This document shows, in pieces, positions 49,293 to 58,717 of a DNA stretch of 64,000 nt. This stretch comes from CAWEPK01 sp963835595 (lineage in GTDB: Bacteria; Desulfobacterota; Syntrophorhabdia; Syntrophorhabdales; WCHB1-27): positions 1,736,001 to 1,800,000 of the forward strand of contig CAWIGL010000002.1 of the NCBI GenBank assembly GCA_963835595.1, written 5' to 3'. Position 1 is the first letter of the stretch, and every line of letters begins with the position of its first letter. The notes beneath the pieces were generated by a model. It saw only the letters and a program-made list of their open reading frames with translations, was not told the origin of the DNA and did no database searches. Position numbers and translations under genes: made by a program.

Positions 49293-51281
49293 ATGCCACA
49301 ATTCAGGCTCAAGAGTGATTACGCGCCTGCCGGTGACCAGCCCCAGGCCATCGACAAGCTCGCTGCAAACCTCCTTTCCGGCGTCTCCGACCAGGTCCTC
49401 CTCGGCGTCACCGGCTCCGGCAAGACCTTCACTATGGCCAACGTAGTGGCGCGGGTCCAGCGGCCGACCCTCGTCATATCCCACAACAAGACCCTCGCCG
49501 CCCAGCTTTACACGGAGTTCAAGACGCTTTTCCCCGACAACGCGGTCCATTTCTTCGTGAGCTACTACGATTACTACCAGCCCGAAGCCTACGTGCCGCC
49601 GACGGACACGTACATAGAGAAAGACTCGTCCATCAATGAAGAGATCGACAAGCTGCGCCTGTCCGCGACAAACGCCCTCTTCGAGAGGGACGACGTGCTG
49701 ATCGTGGCGAGCGTCTCCTGCATCTACGGCCTGGGGTCGCCGGAAGCCTACTACGGTATGCTCATCTCGCTCCAGGTGGACGATAAGATAGAGAGGGCCG
49801 CGCTGCTCGACAAGCTGATAGAGTGCCAGTACGAGCGGAACGATTTCGACTTCTACCGGGGGCGGTTCCGCTTGAGGGGGGAGAACATCGATGTCTTTCC
49901 CGCCTACGAGGAAGAGAGGGCCGTACGCATTGTCCTAGACGAAAACAGGGTCACGGCCCTTTTTGCCATCGACCCGCTCTCCGGCAAGGTCGTAGAAAAG
50001 CTGACGCGGTGCACGATATACCCTGCTACGCACTATGTCACCGGGAGGGAAAGACTCGACGCGGCCGTCATAACCATCGAAGAGGAGCTCGACCGGCGGC
50101 TCAAGGAGTTCAGGGGGGCGGGCAAGCTCCTGGAGGCGCAGCGGCTTGAGGCGAGGACGAAATACGACCTTGAGATGCTGCGTGAGATCGGCTATTGCTC
50201 AGGGATAGAGAACTATTCGAGGCACCTTACCGGGAGGAAGCCCGGCGAGGCGCCCCCTACGCTCATGGACTACATACCCCGGAACGCCCTCGTCATGATC
50301 GACGAGAGCCACGTGACCGTTCCCCAGATACAGGGCATGTACAGGGGGGACCGCTCGCGCAAGGAGACGCTTGTCGAATACGGCTTCCGCCTCCCCTCGG
50401 CCCTCGACAACCGGCCCCTGACCTTCGAGGAGTTCCAGGCTCGGGTCAGCCAGACCGTCTACGTATCGGCTACCCCCGCCACATACGAGCTGGTACGGGC
50501 AAAGGGGCACATAGTCGAGCAGATCGTGAGGCCGACTGGGCTGATGGACCCCGCCATCGAGGTGAAGCCCGCCCGCAACCAGGTGGACGCCCTGATCGCG
50601 GAGTTGAAGAAGACCGTCGCGAGCCACGAGAGGGTCCTCATCACGACGCTCACGAAGCGGTTCGCGGAGGACCTTGCGGACTTCCTCCTCGACGCGGGCA
50701 TAAAGGCCAAGTACCTCCACTCGGAGGTCGATACGCTGGAGCGTATCGCCATCGTCCGCGACCTGAGGCTCGGCAAGTTCGATGCGCTCGTCGGCGTCAA
50801 CCTCCTGAGGGAAGGGCTCGACCTGCCGGAGGTCTCCCTCGTGGCCATCCTCGATGCGGACAAGGAGGGGTTTCTGCGCTCCGAGACCTCGCTTATTCAG
50901 ACGTGCGGCAGGGCGGCGCGCAACATCAACGGCAGGGTGGTCATGTTCGCCGACCGCGTGACCGATTCGATGAAGCGGACCATCGACGAGACGGCCAGAA
51001 GGCGCACCGTCCAGACGGCCTATAACGCAGCCCACGGGATCACCCCCGAAGGCATAAAGAAGTCGATAGTCGATATCCTCTCGTCCATTTACGAGAGGGA
51101 TTACTATACGGTCGATGCGGACGGCGCCGACGAGCAGGGCGCCGACCCGAAGAAGCTCTCGAAGATGGTGAAAAAGCTGCGCAAAGACATAAACGAAGCG
51201 GCCAAAAGGTGGGACTTCGAGAGGGCGGCCCAGCTCCGGGACAGGCTCGTGAGGCTTGAGCAGATGGAGCTTGCGATCTAA
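49293..51281 (+). CDS. uvrB: UvrABC system protein B
   Basis: 662 residues, usual length. Helicase-like damage-verifying subunit of nucleotide excision repair. Walker A GVTGSGKTFTMAN, beta-hairpin region SYYDYYQPEAYVP, SVSCIYGLGSPE, Walker B-like MIDESHVTVPQ, helicase motifs QTVYVSATP, GVNLLREGLDLPEVSLVAILD and QTCGRAARN, and the C-terminal UVR motif RWDFERAAQLRDRLVRLEQ, which binds UvrC. uvrC follows after two bases, so the pair is co-transcribed. Confidence 0.97.
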   Translation: MPQFRLKSDYAPAGDQPQAIDKLAANLLSGVSDQVLLGVTGSGKTFTMANVVARVQRPTLVISHNKTLAAQLYTEFKTLFPDNAVHFFVSYYDYYQPEAYVPPTDTYIEKDSSINEEIDKLRLSATNALFERDDVLIVASVSCIYGLGSPEAYYGMLISLQVDDKIERAALLDKLIECQYERNDFDFYRGRFRLRGENIDVFPAYEEERAVRIVLDENRVTALFAIDPLSGKVVEKLTRCTIYPATHYVTGRERLDAAVITIEEELDRRLKEFRGAGKLLEAQRLEARTKYDLEMLREIGYCSGIENYSRHLTGRKPGEAPPTLMDYIPRNALVMIDESHVTVPQIQGMYRGDRSRKETLVEYGFRLPSALDNRPLTFEEFQARVSQTVYVSATPATYELVRAKGHIVEQIVRPTGLMDPAIEVKPARNQVDALIAELKKTVASHERVLITTLTKRFAEDLADFLLDAGIKAKYLHSEVDTLERIAIVRDLRLGKFDALVGVNLLREGLDLPEVSLVAILDADKEGFLRSETSLIQTCGRAARNINGRVVMFADRVTDSMKRTIDETARRRTVQTAYNAAHGITPEGIKKSIVDILSSIYERDYYTVDADGADEQGADPKKLSKMVKKLRKDINEAAKRWDFERAAQLRDRLVRLEQMELAI

Positions 51282-51283
51282 GC

Positions 51284-53047
51284 ATGATTAACGACGATTA
51301 CATCTCCAACCTCCCCGACAGCCCCGGCGTCTACCTCTTCAAGGACGCATCGAAGGAGATCCTTTACGTAGGCAAGGCGAGGAGCCTCAAAGACCGCGTC
51401 AAGAGCTACTTCAGCAAGGGCAGGAAGGACAGCAAGACCGAGCGGCTCGTAAGGCGCGTCGAAGACATGTCGTTTGTCCTGACGGGGAACGAAAAAGAGG
51501 CGTTTCTCCTCGAAAACAACCTTATTAAAGAGCACCAGCCGAAATACAACGTCGTCCTGAAAGACGACAAGACGTACGTCTCCCTCAAGCTGAGCGTCCA
51601 GGACCGGTTCCCTGCCTTGAGCGTCACCAGGACGATCGAGGACGACGGGGCGCTCTATTTCGGGCCGCATCCCCACGCAAAGGACGCCAGGGAGCTTCTC
51701 AAGACGGTCCAGTCCCTTTACCCCGTAAGGCGGTGCAGGGACTCCGTTTTCAGCCACAGGACGCGGCCGTGCATCCTGGCGGAGATCGAGAAGTGCCCGG
51801 CCCCGTGCGTTGGGAGGATCGACGAAAAGGCGTATCGGGCGATCGTCGATGAGGTGGCCGACCTCCTCCAGGGCAGGAACGACAGGCTGCTGAAGAAGAT
51901 CGAGGGGGAGATTGAGGAGGCCGCCCGCTCCTGGAATTTCGAGGAGGCCCAGGCAAAGAAGGAGAAGCACGCAGCGATCAAGCGGCTGGTCGAAAAGCAG
52001 CACGTCCACGAGCACATGGGGATAAACAGGGACGTATGGGGCATCCTCGAAGAAGAGGGGCGCTTGCGGATGGTGGTCCTCACGTTCAGGAAGGGCGTAT
52101 TGATCGCAAAGAGGACGTTCAGGCAGTCGTTTGCGCCCCGCCTCGACGACTCGCTCGCGTCGTTCCTATTTCAGTATTACGCTACGAGGCCCATCCCCGA
52201 CGAGGTCATCCTTTCGGAGGAGATCGAGGACAGGCCGCTCCTCCAGCAGACCCTCCGGGAAAGGAAGAAGGCGCGCGTGCGCATTCTCGGTCCGTCGGAC
52301 CACGGCGCTGCCGACATGGTCCGGCTGGCAGTCGAGAACCTCCACGAGATAGAGACCGCGCCCCTCGACGAGTCCTTCAGGAAGACGCTGCATCTGGAAA
52401 AAGCGCCGAAAAGGATAGAGGTCTACGACATATCGCATATCCACGGGCAGCAGCCCTCCGGCATCATGGTCGTCTTCGAGGACTTCAAGGCCAAAAAAGA
52501 TGCGTACAGGGTCTTCCACATACGGGAGGCTGCGGCCGAGGACGACGTCGCGATGATCGGGGAGGTGGTGAGGCGCCGCCTAGGCGACGAGGCCAGCGGT
52601 CCGCTGCCGGACCTCATGGTGATCGACGGCGGGAAGGCGCAGTTGGCTGCCGCCCTCGCCCTCATAAAGGGTGGGAAGCACGCCATCGACGCCGTGAGCA
52701 TCGCCAAAGGCGAGAGGCGGAGGAGGATGGAGGATTTCCTTTACCTGCCTTTCAGGAAGAACCCCTTGCTCCTCCCGAAGTCTTCGCCCGTCTTTAAAGA
52801 GGTGGTGCGGATGAGGGACGAGGCGCACCGCTTTGCCATAGCCTCCCACAAGAGATGGAAGAGGCGGGAAGACCTGGCCTCGCGCCTTGAGGCGGTGGCC
52901 GGGGTGGGCAGGAAGCGGGCGATGGCGCTACTCAAGGCGTTCCCTTCGCTGGAAGAGATGAGGACTGCGGGAGTCACGGGCATCGCGGCGGTGAGGGGCC
53001 TCAACAGGGGCGTGGCGGAGGAGATACTGAGGGTGATGGGGGAGTGA
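51284..53047 (+). CDS. uvrC: UvrABC system protein C
   Basis: 587 residues. Dual-incision nuclease: GIY-YIG domain at the N-terminus (SPGVYLFKDA, EILYVGKARSLKDRV) for the 3' cut, UVR motif (RSWNFEEAQAKKEKHAAI) for UvrB binding, RNase-H-like endonuclease domain (VYDISHIHGQQPSGIMVVFED; LMVIDGGKAQL) for the 5' cut, and a terminal helix-hairpin-helix pair (VAGVGRKRAMALLKAFPS; VRGLNRGVAEEIL). The conserved ASMVVF pattern is SGIMVVF here. Start two bases after uvrB. Confidence 0.97.
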   Translation: MINDDYISNLPDSPGVYLFKDASKEILYVGKARSLKDRVKSYFSKGRKDSKTERLVRRVEDMSFVLTGNEKEAFLLENNLIKEHQPKYNVVLKDDKTYVSLKLSVQDRFPALSVTRTIEDDGALYFGPHPHAKDARELLKTVQSLYPVRRCRDSVFSHRTRPCILAEIEKCPAPCVGRIDEKAYRAIVDEVADLLQGRNDRLLKKIEGEIEEAARSWNFEEAQAKKEKHAAIKRLVEKQHVHEHMGINRDVWGILEEEGRLRMVVLTFRKGVLIAKRTFRQSFAPRLDDSLASFLFQYYATRPIPDEVILSEEIEDRPLLQQTLRERKKARVRILGPSDHGAADMVRLAVENLHEIETAPLDESFRKTLHLEKAPKRIEVYDISHIHGQQPSGIMVVFEDFKAKKDAYRVFHIREAAAEDDVAMIGEVVRRRLGDEASGPLPDLMVIDGGKAQLAAALALIKGGKHAIDAVSIAKGERRRRMEDFLYLPFRKNPLLLPKSSPVFKEVVRMRDEAHRFAIASHKRWKRREDLASRLEAVAGVGRKRAMALLKAFPSLEEMRTAGVTGIAAVRGLNRGVAEEILRVMGE

Positions 53048-53107
53048 CTGGCGGGCTGGCGAGGGCACGGGAGCGGCTACTGCGAAAGCGAAATGCGGAA
53101 TACTCCC

Positions 53108-53312
53108 GGCGGCTGGACTCGCGCCTCTGGCAGAATTGCGCCATGCAGCGCCCTGCTCGCCGTGTGGCCTCCGATGTACGTATGTACGATCTCCGGCCGA
53201 CACGTCTCACAGTGCATCTGCCTATCATCGATTCCTGGAGGCGCTCGTCCACGCCGCAACCGCCGCGATCGTATAAAGCGCATCCATAAGGCGGCGGTAA
53301 GAGCGGGCTGTA
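53108..53312 (+). repeat. inverted-repeat arm, left copy
   Basis: Bases 53108-53246 are an inverted copy of 58485-58623 with about four mismatches in 139. Bases 53288-53312 are an exact 25-base inverted copy of 57071-57095, and the stretch between has partial matches there. So the left copy is continuous, while the right one is split by an ISAs1 insertion. Open frames cross it in several phases without family resemblance, so it is treated as non-coding. The remaining 53313-53542 gap holds no gene that I can support. Confidence 0.8.
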
Positions 53313-53542
53313 CCGTATCCATGGTGTGGCATATTATATAAATGTAATAGTTCGAATTTTACCTATCGGATAGTGTCCGGTCATCTAAGACCTGCTTCCT
53401 GTTATCCACATTTCTGTTTTTTCTTGTTGAACCGCGATCTTATAACTGGTAATGTGGTAGAAATAGAGCTTCGAACCCACGCAAACGCTAGAGTACTTAT
53501 GAATCGTGCGGACGATTACAGACGCAGAATGGACAGTAGAGA

Positions 53543-55975
53543 ATGAGTGGCAAAACAGGCGTCATCGCAATCCGTTACCTTGTCATCGTGATTCCGTTAC
53601 TACTGTTTAGTTATGCACCAGTCTCTGCTGAAATAAAGACCTTTGAAAAAGAATATACCTATCAGGCAAGCGAGCTAGACAGTAAATCAACGTGCAGAAC
53701 CTTGGCCCTTGAGCAGGCCAAACGCATGCTACTTGAAGAGCTTGGGGTTTTTCTTACCAGCCAGACAGAGGTGAAAGGTTCAGCCCTTACGAAAGACCAA
53801 ATCACTACGATCACCGCTGGCATTGTATCGGCGGAAATCGTGGATGAAAGATGGGACGGCCATGTATATTGGCTCAGAGCCAAGATAGCCGCTGACCCCG
53901 TAGTGGTCAACCAGGCTATCGAGGTAATAAGAAGCGACACGAAGAAAACATCCGAGCTTGAGGCCGCTCAAAAACGGATAGAAACACTCACCAAGGAGCT
54001 TGAGGCGGTCAAAAGCGACTTGGGCAGTACACCTCAAGAGCGTCAAAAGCGATATACCAAGATCGTTAATCAAAAACAGGCCACCGACTGGATGATAAAG
54101 TTCGTCAAAACTTTTGACGATAAGAAAAGCTTTGCAGAGAATAAGGATGCTCTCGATGCGGTTAATCATGCAATCGAGATAGACCCCGAATATTCAGTAC
54201 CCTACCTGATGCGGGCGTATCTTTACGGCGAAATCGCAAGGGACTACCAGAAAGGCATTGATGACATTACCAAAGCAATCAAGTACCATCGGCCCGGACA
54301 AAATACTCCCTTTGAAAACACATCGGGGCACTATGAATTTCGTGCATTGCTTTATAAGAGAATGAATAGGCTTCCACAGGCCGTGTATGACCTGATGACG
54401 GCATTAGAGATGGACCCGGAAACGATACATACCATACTGAAACCTGGTGGGATGTGGAAAGCTTCCGACATAGAAATGCTCGTGAAGAAATACCCAGCCG
54501 ATTATAGGGTGTACGTTTTTCGGGGCAGATTCAACAGTGATTTTATCAGTCGGTCAGATAATCCCAAAGCCTACGATCAGGCAATTGCCGACCTGAAAAA
54601 GGCCTTAACGATGAGGGGTGGGAGCAAAACTCCGGTAATATATTCGCTATTAATGGATGCCTACGGTGAAAAGGCGCGAGATTTCGATGTGCGGCACTTC
54701 AATGAGATTGATCCCGTCAATCATCAGAACATTGTCGATACAGCCACAAGGGGCCTTAAGGTACGTAAGGACAAAGTATGGCGAGAGCGTTTTCTGGCCG
54801 CCAGAGCCGAAGAATATTTGACCATGAAGAAATATAAGCTTGCTATAGCAGATTATGATGAACAGATTTCGATAAACCCCGATTACCCTGGCACGTATCA
54901 TGATCGGGCGATTGCCTATAAAGAGTTGGGGCAATACGACCAGGCGATTAAAGATTTGACAAAAGCAATAGAGTTAAAGCATCCGACGTTTCTTGATTGG
55001 CCCAGGTCTGCGTATGAGATTCGGGCACACGTCTACGAGGCAATTGGGAAATACGAGCTTGCAGTAAACGATTATACCAGGGCATTTGATGTCTGGGAGA
55101 AGGCATTCGGTGCAGCACTGAAAGAGTATAATATGGGTAGTTTCATAGCGTATGAGATGTTGGAGAAGCGAGGAACGGCATATAGAAAAATAGGCAACCA
55201 TCAGCACGCGATTGCAGACTACTTGGCGGCGATTGATTGCTTAACAACCGATCCCCCTTCGATGATTTACGAAGAGCTCGGAGATACTTACGTAGAACTC
55301 AAGCAGCCAGAGGATGCCCTTAAAGCCTACGGTAAAGCTATCGAGACGAACGCAAGAAATAATAACAAGGACACCAAATGGGAAAAGTCCGATACGCTGG
55401 CAAGCGAGTATTTTGCAAAAGTGGCAGAAGTCTATGCCGGTCTTCAAAAATTCGATTTAGCTGTTGATTCCTATAACAAGGCTCTCAATGCCGTTGATAA
55501 TTTGCCCCCTTATAAGGGAAAGCTGTACCAGGATATGGGAATTCTGTACAGGAGCCTTGGCATCAACCAAGAGGCGATTAAGATGCTATCCCTCGCCGTT
55601 AGGTATCTTCCGCTTGTTGGCGAAGACCCTGTGTTCGCGTACTCAGAGCTTGGAAATGCGTACTCTGATACCGGAGACCATACCGAAGCTCTTCGAGTTT
55701 TCACAGAGATAACAAAACTTTACCCGAACTGGATGGGTGGTTACGCACGACGTGGTTCGGAGTACTATAATCTCAAGGATTATGATAAGGCTATCATTGA
55801 CTTCGGGAAAGCCATCGACCTCATGCCTACGAATCAGTTCCTTTATTATTATCGTGGAATTGCCTTGATGAATAGCGGTAAATTCAAGCAAGGACTTGAT
55901 GACATGAAGATTGCTGGCCGCTTAGGAAATCAAGAAGCGCAGACCCTTCTAAAGCAACAAGGGATTGATTGGTAG
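53543..55975 (+). CDS. large exported TPR protein of unknown function
   Basis: 810 residues. N-terminal signal segment (YLVIVIPLLLFSYAPVSAE). Residues ~30-125 form a domain with repeated KTFEKEYTYQASELDSKSTC..., resembling small domains found before TPR arrays in exported proteins. A short coiled coil (ELEAAQKRIETLTKELEAV) follows, then at least ten tetratricopeptide repeats to the C-terminus, for example YDRAIAYKELGQYDQAIKDLTKAIEL-like units. No enzymatic motif; probably a scaffold. AT-richer than uvrC and the flanking housekeeping genes, and enclosed by an inverted repeat and two IS elements, so it is likely acquired. Confidence 0.75.
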   Translation: MSGKTGVIAIRYLVIVIPLLLFSYAPVSAEIKTFEKEYTYQASELDSKSTCRTLALEQAKRMLLEELGVFLTSQTEVKGSALTKDQITTITAGIVSAEIVDERWDGHVYWLRAKIAADPVVVNQAIEVIRSDTKKTSELEAAQKRIETLTKELEAVKSDLGSTPQERQKRYTKIVNQKQATDWMIKFVKTFDDKKSFAENKDALDAVNHAIEIDPEYSVPYLMRAYLYGEIARDYQKGIDDITKAIKYHRPGQNTPFENTSGHYEFRALLYKRMNRLPQAVYDLMTALEMDPETIHTILKPGGMWKASDIEMLVKKYPADYRVYVFRGRFNSDFISRSDNPKAYDQAIADLKKALTMRGGSKTPVIYSLLMDAYGEKARDFDVRHFNEIDPVNHQNIVDTATRGLKVRKDKVWRERFLAARAEEYLTMKKYKLAIADYDEQISINPDYPGTYHDRAIAYKELGQYDQAIKDLTKAIELKHPTFLDWPRSAYEIRAHVYEAIGKYELAVNDYTRAFDVWEKAFGAALKEYNMGSFIAYEMLEKRGTAYRKIGNHQHAIADYLAAIDCLTTDPPSMIYEELGDTYVELKQPEDALKAYGKAIETNARNNNKDTKWEKSDTLASEYFAKVAEVYAGLQKFDLAVDSYNKALNAVDNLPPYKGKLYQDMGILYRSLGINQEAIKMLSLAVRYLPLVGEDPVFAYSELGNAYSDTGDHTEALRVFTEITKLYPNWMGGYARRGSEYYNLKDYDKAIIDFGKAIDLMPTNQFLYYYRGIALMNSGKFKQGLDDMKIAGRLGNQEAQTLLKQQGIDW

Positions 55976-56153
55976 AGAAAACGAAAGCATGCGACGTAGG
56001 GGCGTTGTTTCATTCGTTACGTTGCTGTTGCAAAATAGCGCTTTGGTGCGGCAATCCTTACCTTAGACTACCGAGCCGATTTAACCACTTGCAGGTGTTA
56101 TCAGTACCCACTCCGGGTTGCTCTTCCAACGTCCGCAATGTCGAGTTCTAGCT

Positions 56154-57048
56154 TTAGAGCTTATCCGTAATTAACTTGATTTAAATTCATAGCCATACTA
56201 CACTTTAGCGAGGAGGTGGGTATGGCAAAGATCCGCTCATGGGAAGTGTCCGACGAGTTCTGGAAACGTGTCGCACCTTTTATTCCGAAACGGGAGCGAG
56301 AATCTGGTAAGGCATTCAAAAGGAAGCCCGGCGGCGGCCGTAAAGCTATGTCCCAGCGGCGCGTATTCGAAGGCATCGTCTTTGTGCTGAGAACCGGATG
56401 CCAGTGGAAGTCACTGCCCAGAGAACGGTTCGGAAGCGCAAGCTCCATACACAAGTACTTCCGGCAATGGCTGAAGGGAGGTTTCTTCCTTGCCCTCTGG
56501 CGCGCCGGTCTCGCCGAGTACGATGATATGGAGGGGATCGCCTGGAAGTGGCAGAGCATGGATGGGGCCATCATCAAAGCGCCTCTGGCGCAAGAGGCAG
56601 CCGGTCCGAACCCGACAGACAGGGGGAAAAAAAGGAAGCAAGAGACACCTCCTGGTGGACGGACGTGGCGTCCCGCTGTCGCTGATCGTAACAGGGGCCA
56701 ATCGACATGACGCAAGCCAGCTTACCGCAGTGCTCGATGCCGTCGTTATTCCCCTTCCGAAGAGACAACGATTCTTATACGCAGATAAGGGATACGATGG
56801 CGAACAGGCTCGCGAGCAGATCCGCATCAGGGGCTACGCTCCGAGGGTCTCACGAAAGAAGCGTAAACGCGGGCGTCCTCCCAAGAACCGGCGTTGGGTT
56901 GTGGAAGCGGCGCACTCCTGGTTCAACAGGTTTCGTAAGCTTCTGGTCAGATATGAGAAGATGTCCGAAAGCTACGAAGCTCTTGTTCATCTCGCGGCTG
57001 CGATTATTTGCTGGAGGAAGGTTGTTGCTATTTACGGATAAGTCCTTA
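56154..57048 (+). mobile_element. IS5-family (IS1031-like) insertion sequence with TTA target duplication
   Basis: Element proper is 56157-57045 (889 bp). Ends are GAGCTTATCCGTAA at 56157 and its imperfect inverse GGACTTATCCGTAA reading in from 57045. TTA is present on both flanks (56154-56156 and 57046-57048), matching the TNA target duplication of this subgroup. It carries one transposase gene interrupted at an A7 run. Bases 55976-56153 upstream hold no gene that I can see. Confidence 0.85.
56222..57041 (+). CDS. IS5-family transposase with frameshift at an A7 run
   Basis: About 272 residues after joining. First frame: WEVSDEFWKRVAPFIPKR, LRTGCQWKSLPRERFG and the first catalytic Asp in SMDGAIIKAP, up to PTDRGKK. 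At AAAAAAA (about 56633-56639) the frame must move forward one base to read GSKRHLLVDGRGVPLSLIVTGANRHD, the second Asp in YADKGYDGEQ, and the Glu in RRWVVEAAHSWFNRFRKLLVRYEK. Either a decayed copy, a sequence error, or expression by slippage on the A run. ATG 56222 follows GGAGG. Confidence 0.83.
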
Positions 57049-57070
57049 ATACGCCACGCCATAGCTACAG

Positions 57071-57133
57071 TACAGCCCGCTCTTACCGCCGCCTTCCATT
57101 ATGCTCTTTATTCCGTTAGCGGCGGTTGCGGCT
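57071..57133 (-). repeat. inverted-repeat arm, right copy, proximal fragment
   Basis: 57071-57095 equals 53288-53312 inverted, base for base; matches to the GCCGCAACCGCCG string of the left arm continue to about 57133. It is separated from the rest of the arm (58485-58623) by the ISAs1 element and about 80 further bases. Confidence 0.7.
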
Positions 57134-57162
57134 TGGGGCGGGCCTTGGCTTACAGTGAGCTA

Positions 57163-58438
57163 GAGTACGGGTCAGGGCAAACGCATTTGGACTATACCCT
57201 GTCACTGGACGGAACCTTCAAGTATCTTGCCAAGATAGTCCATGTCCCAGCCGGCCCTGAGCCGCTTGGTCTTGATGCTCCTTCTCTTTGAGTTTTCTTG
57301 TCTTAAGAGATTGAGCGCCATATGTCTCAGGACGGCGAAGTTCGCCGGAGCGTGATCTTTCCGTATTCGGCATTCGTCTTCACGGAAGGCGATGTCGAGC
57401 ACCCAATGAAGGCTGTTCTCAATACCCCAATGGCCTCGTACTGCCAGAGCAACATGTTCGGCGTCGCTTTTCAGGCTTGTCACGTAGTAGCTCGTCTCCG
57501 TACTTGTTTCGCCGTTTATCAACCGTTCTCTCTGCGCCATGACGATGGATGAGAGGTTTTTCCAGAGAGCCTTGTCGGGCAGCCAGTCGACGTCGGAGAC
57601 GGTCCAATAACGCCTAGTCTCAATCCTCCCGTGATCCCCGTCGACGGTCTCATGATAATCATAGTCGACGTCTTTGAACCTTGATCTCAGGCAATCTTCG
57701 AAGTAGAACTTCACGTCCTCATGGAGCGCTCCCTGGTTCCCTTTCAGGCCAAGGACATAATCTGCGCCTTTGTCGACGATCGTTTTGACGATCTCCTTCT
57801 GACATCCCATGGCGTCAATAGTTACGATGCAGCCCTCAAGCTCCAGGACCGAAAGCAGTTCCGGGATGGCGGTGATCTCGTTCGACTTCTCCTTGGTTTT
57901 TATCTGACCCAGGACCATCCTGTTCTCAAGCGCCCAGGCGCTCACCATATGAATGGGAGATTTGTCCTTCTTGTAGGATCGGCGCAACGTTTTGCCGTCA
58001 ATGGCGATAATGCCTTTCGTGGCCGACCGTATGGCCTCCGCCCATCTGAGAAAGGCCCGCTGGAACTCTTTCGGGTCCATGCTTGCAAAGATGCGGGCAA
58101 AAGTGTCATGGGCGGGAATGCCGTGAGGGAGTTCCAGGAAAGTCCCGAACCACTCCGCCTTCGCCTGGCCGAACTCCTCAATCTCCTCCCAGGTGTCGGC
58201 CCCGCAGATTGCCGCGCATAAAGCAATCGTGATCACATCAATGAGCTTATGTCGCTTATTTGACTCCCGTGGTTCGGTAAGATCAGAAAAGAAGTCCCTG
58301 ATCGAGTTCCCTTTATCCATGCATGCCTCCACCTGATAACGTTAATAGTTTCAGGTAGATAGCATATATATTACCAAAAGTCTAGAAATTTCTGCCAGTT
58401 CAGCTAGATTCCAAATGCGTTTGCCCTGGAGTACGGGT
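57163..58438 (-). mobile_element. ISAs1-family insertion sequence with 10-bp target duplication
   Basis: Element proper is 57173-58428 (1,256 bp). Perfect terminal inverted repeats of at least 18 bp: CAGGGCAAACGCATTTGG at 57173 and its inverse ending 58428. GAGTACGGGT is duplicated at 57163-57172 and 58429-58438. The insertion lies inside the right arm of the inverted repeat, so it came later than the repeat. Single transposase gene. Confidence 0.9.
57202..58332 (-). CDS. ISAs1-family transposase
   Basis: 376 residues, intact. N-terminal DUF4338-like DDE_Tnp_1-associated region SIRDFFSDLTEPRESNKRH and DVITIALCAAICGADTWEEIE; catalytic motifs GIIAIDGKTLRRSYKKD (first Asp), IVTIDAMGCQKEIV (second Asp) and VRGHWGIENSLHWVLDIAFREDECR (Glu). 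The element appears complete and possibly active. Confidence 0.92.
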   Translation of the reverse strand: MEACMDKGNSIRDFFSDLTEPRESNKRHKLIDVITIALCAAICGADTWEEIEEFGQAKAEWFGTFLELPHGIPAHDTFARIFASMDPKEFQRAFLRWAEAIRSATKGIIAIDGKTLRRSYKKDKSPIHMVSAWALENRMVLGQIKTKEKSNEITAIPELLSVLELEGCIVTIDAMGCQKEIVKTIVDKGADYVLGLKGNQGALHEDVKFYFEDCLRSRFKDVDYDYHETVDGDHGRIETRRYWTVSDVDWLPDKALWKNLSSIVMAQRERLINGETSTETSYYVTSLKSDAEHVALAVRGHWGIENSLHWVLDIAFREDECRIRKDHAPANFAVLRHMALNLLRQENSKRRSIKTKRLRAGWDMDYLGKILEGSVQ

Positions 58439-58484
58439 ATGAAGACTCGATCTTACTATGAAAGCGTGCGTTGGCGAGCCCGGG

Positions 58485-58623
58485 GAGCGCCTCCAGGAAT
58501 CGATGATAGGCAGATGCACTGTGAGACGTGTCGGCCGGAGATCGTACATAGGTACATCGGAGGCCACACGGCGAGCAGGGCGCGGCATGGCGCGATTCCG
58601 CCAGAGGCGCGAGTCCAGCCGCC
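58485..58623 (-). repeat. inverted-repeat arm, right copy, distal fragment
   Basis: 139-base inverted match to 53108-53246 with about four mismatches. Together with 57071-57133 it forms the right arm, interrupted by the ISAs1 element. The remainder of 58439-58717 shows no gene. Confidence 0.82.
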
Positions 58624-58717
58624 AGAAGTCCGACGCATTTAGCTGTTGCACCCGCCTCGTCCACCCACCGATAGCTCACATTTGACACCGCAAAACTGCA
58701 CATGATAGCCTAACGCA

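Noticed and set aside
53077..53322. Open frames across the inverted-repeat arm as a real small protein family
   Set aside because: Several phases are open on both strands, the two copies differ by substitutions without a coding pattern, and no start signal is seen.
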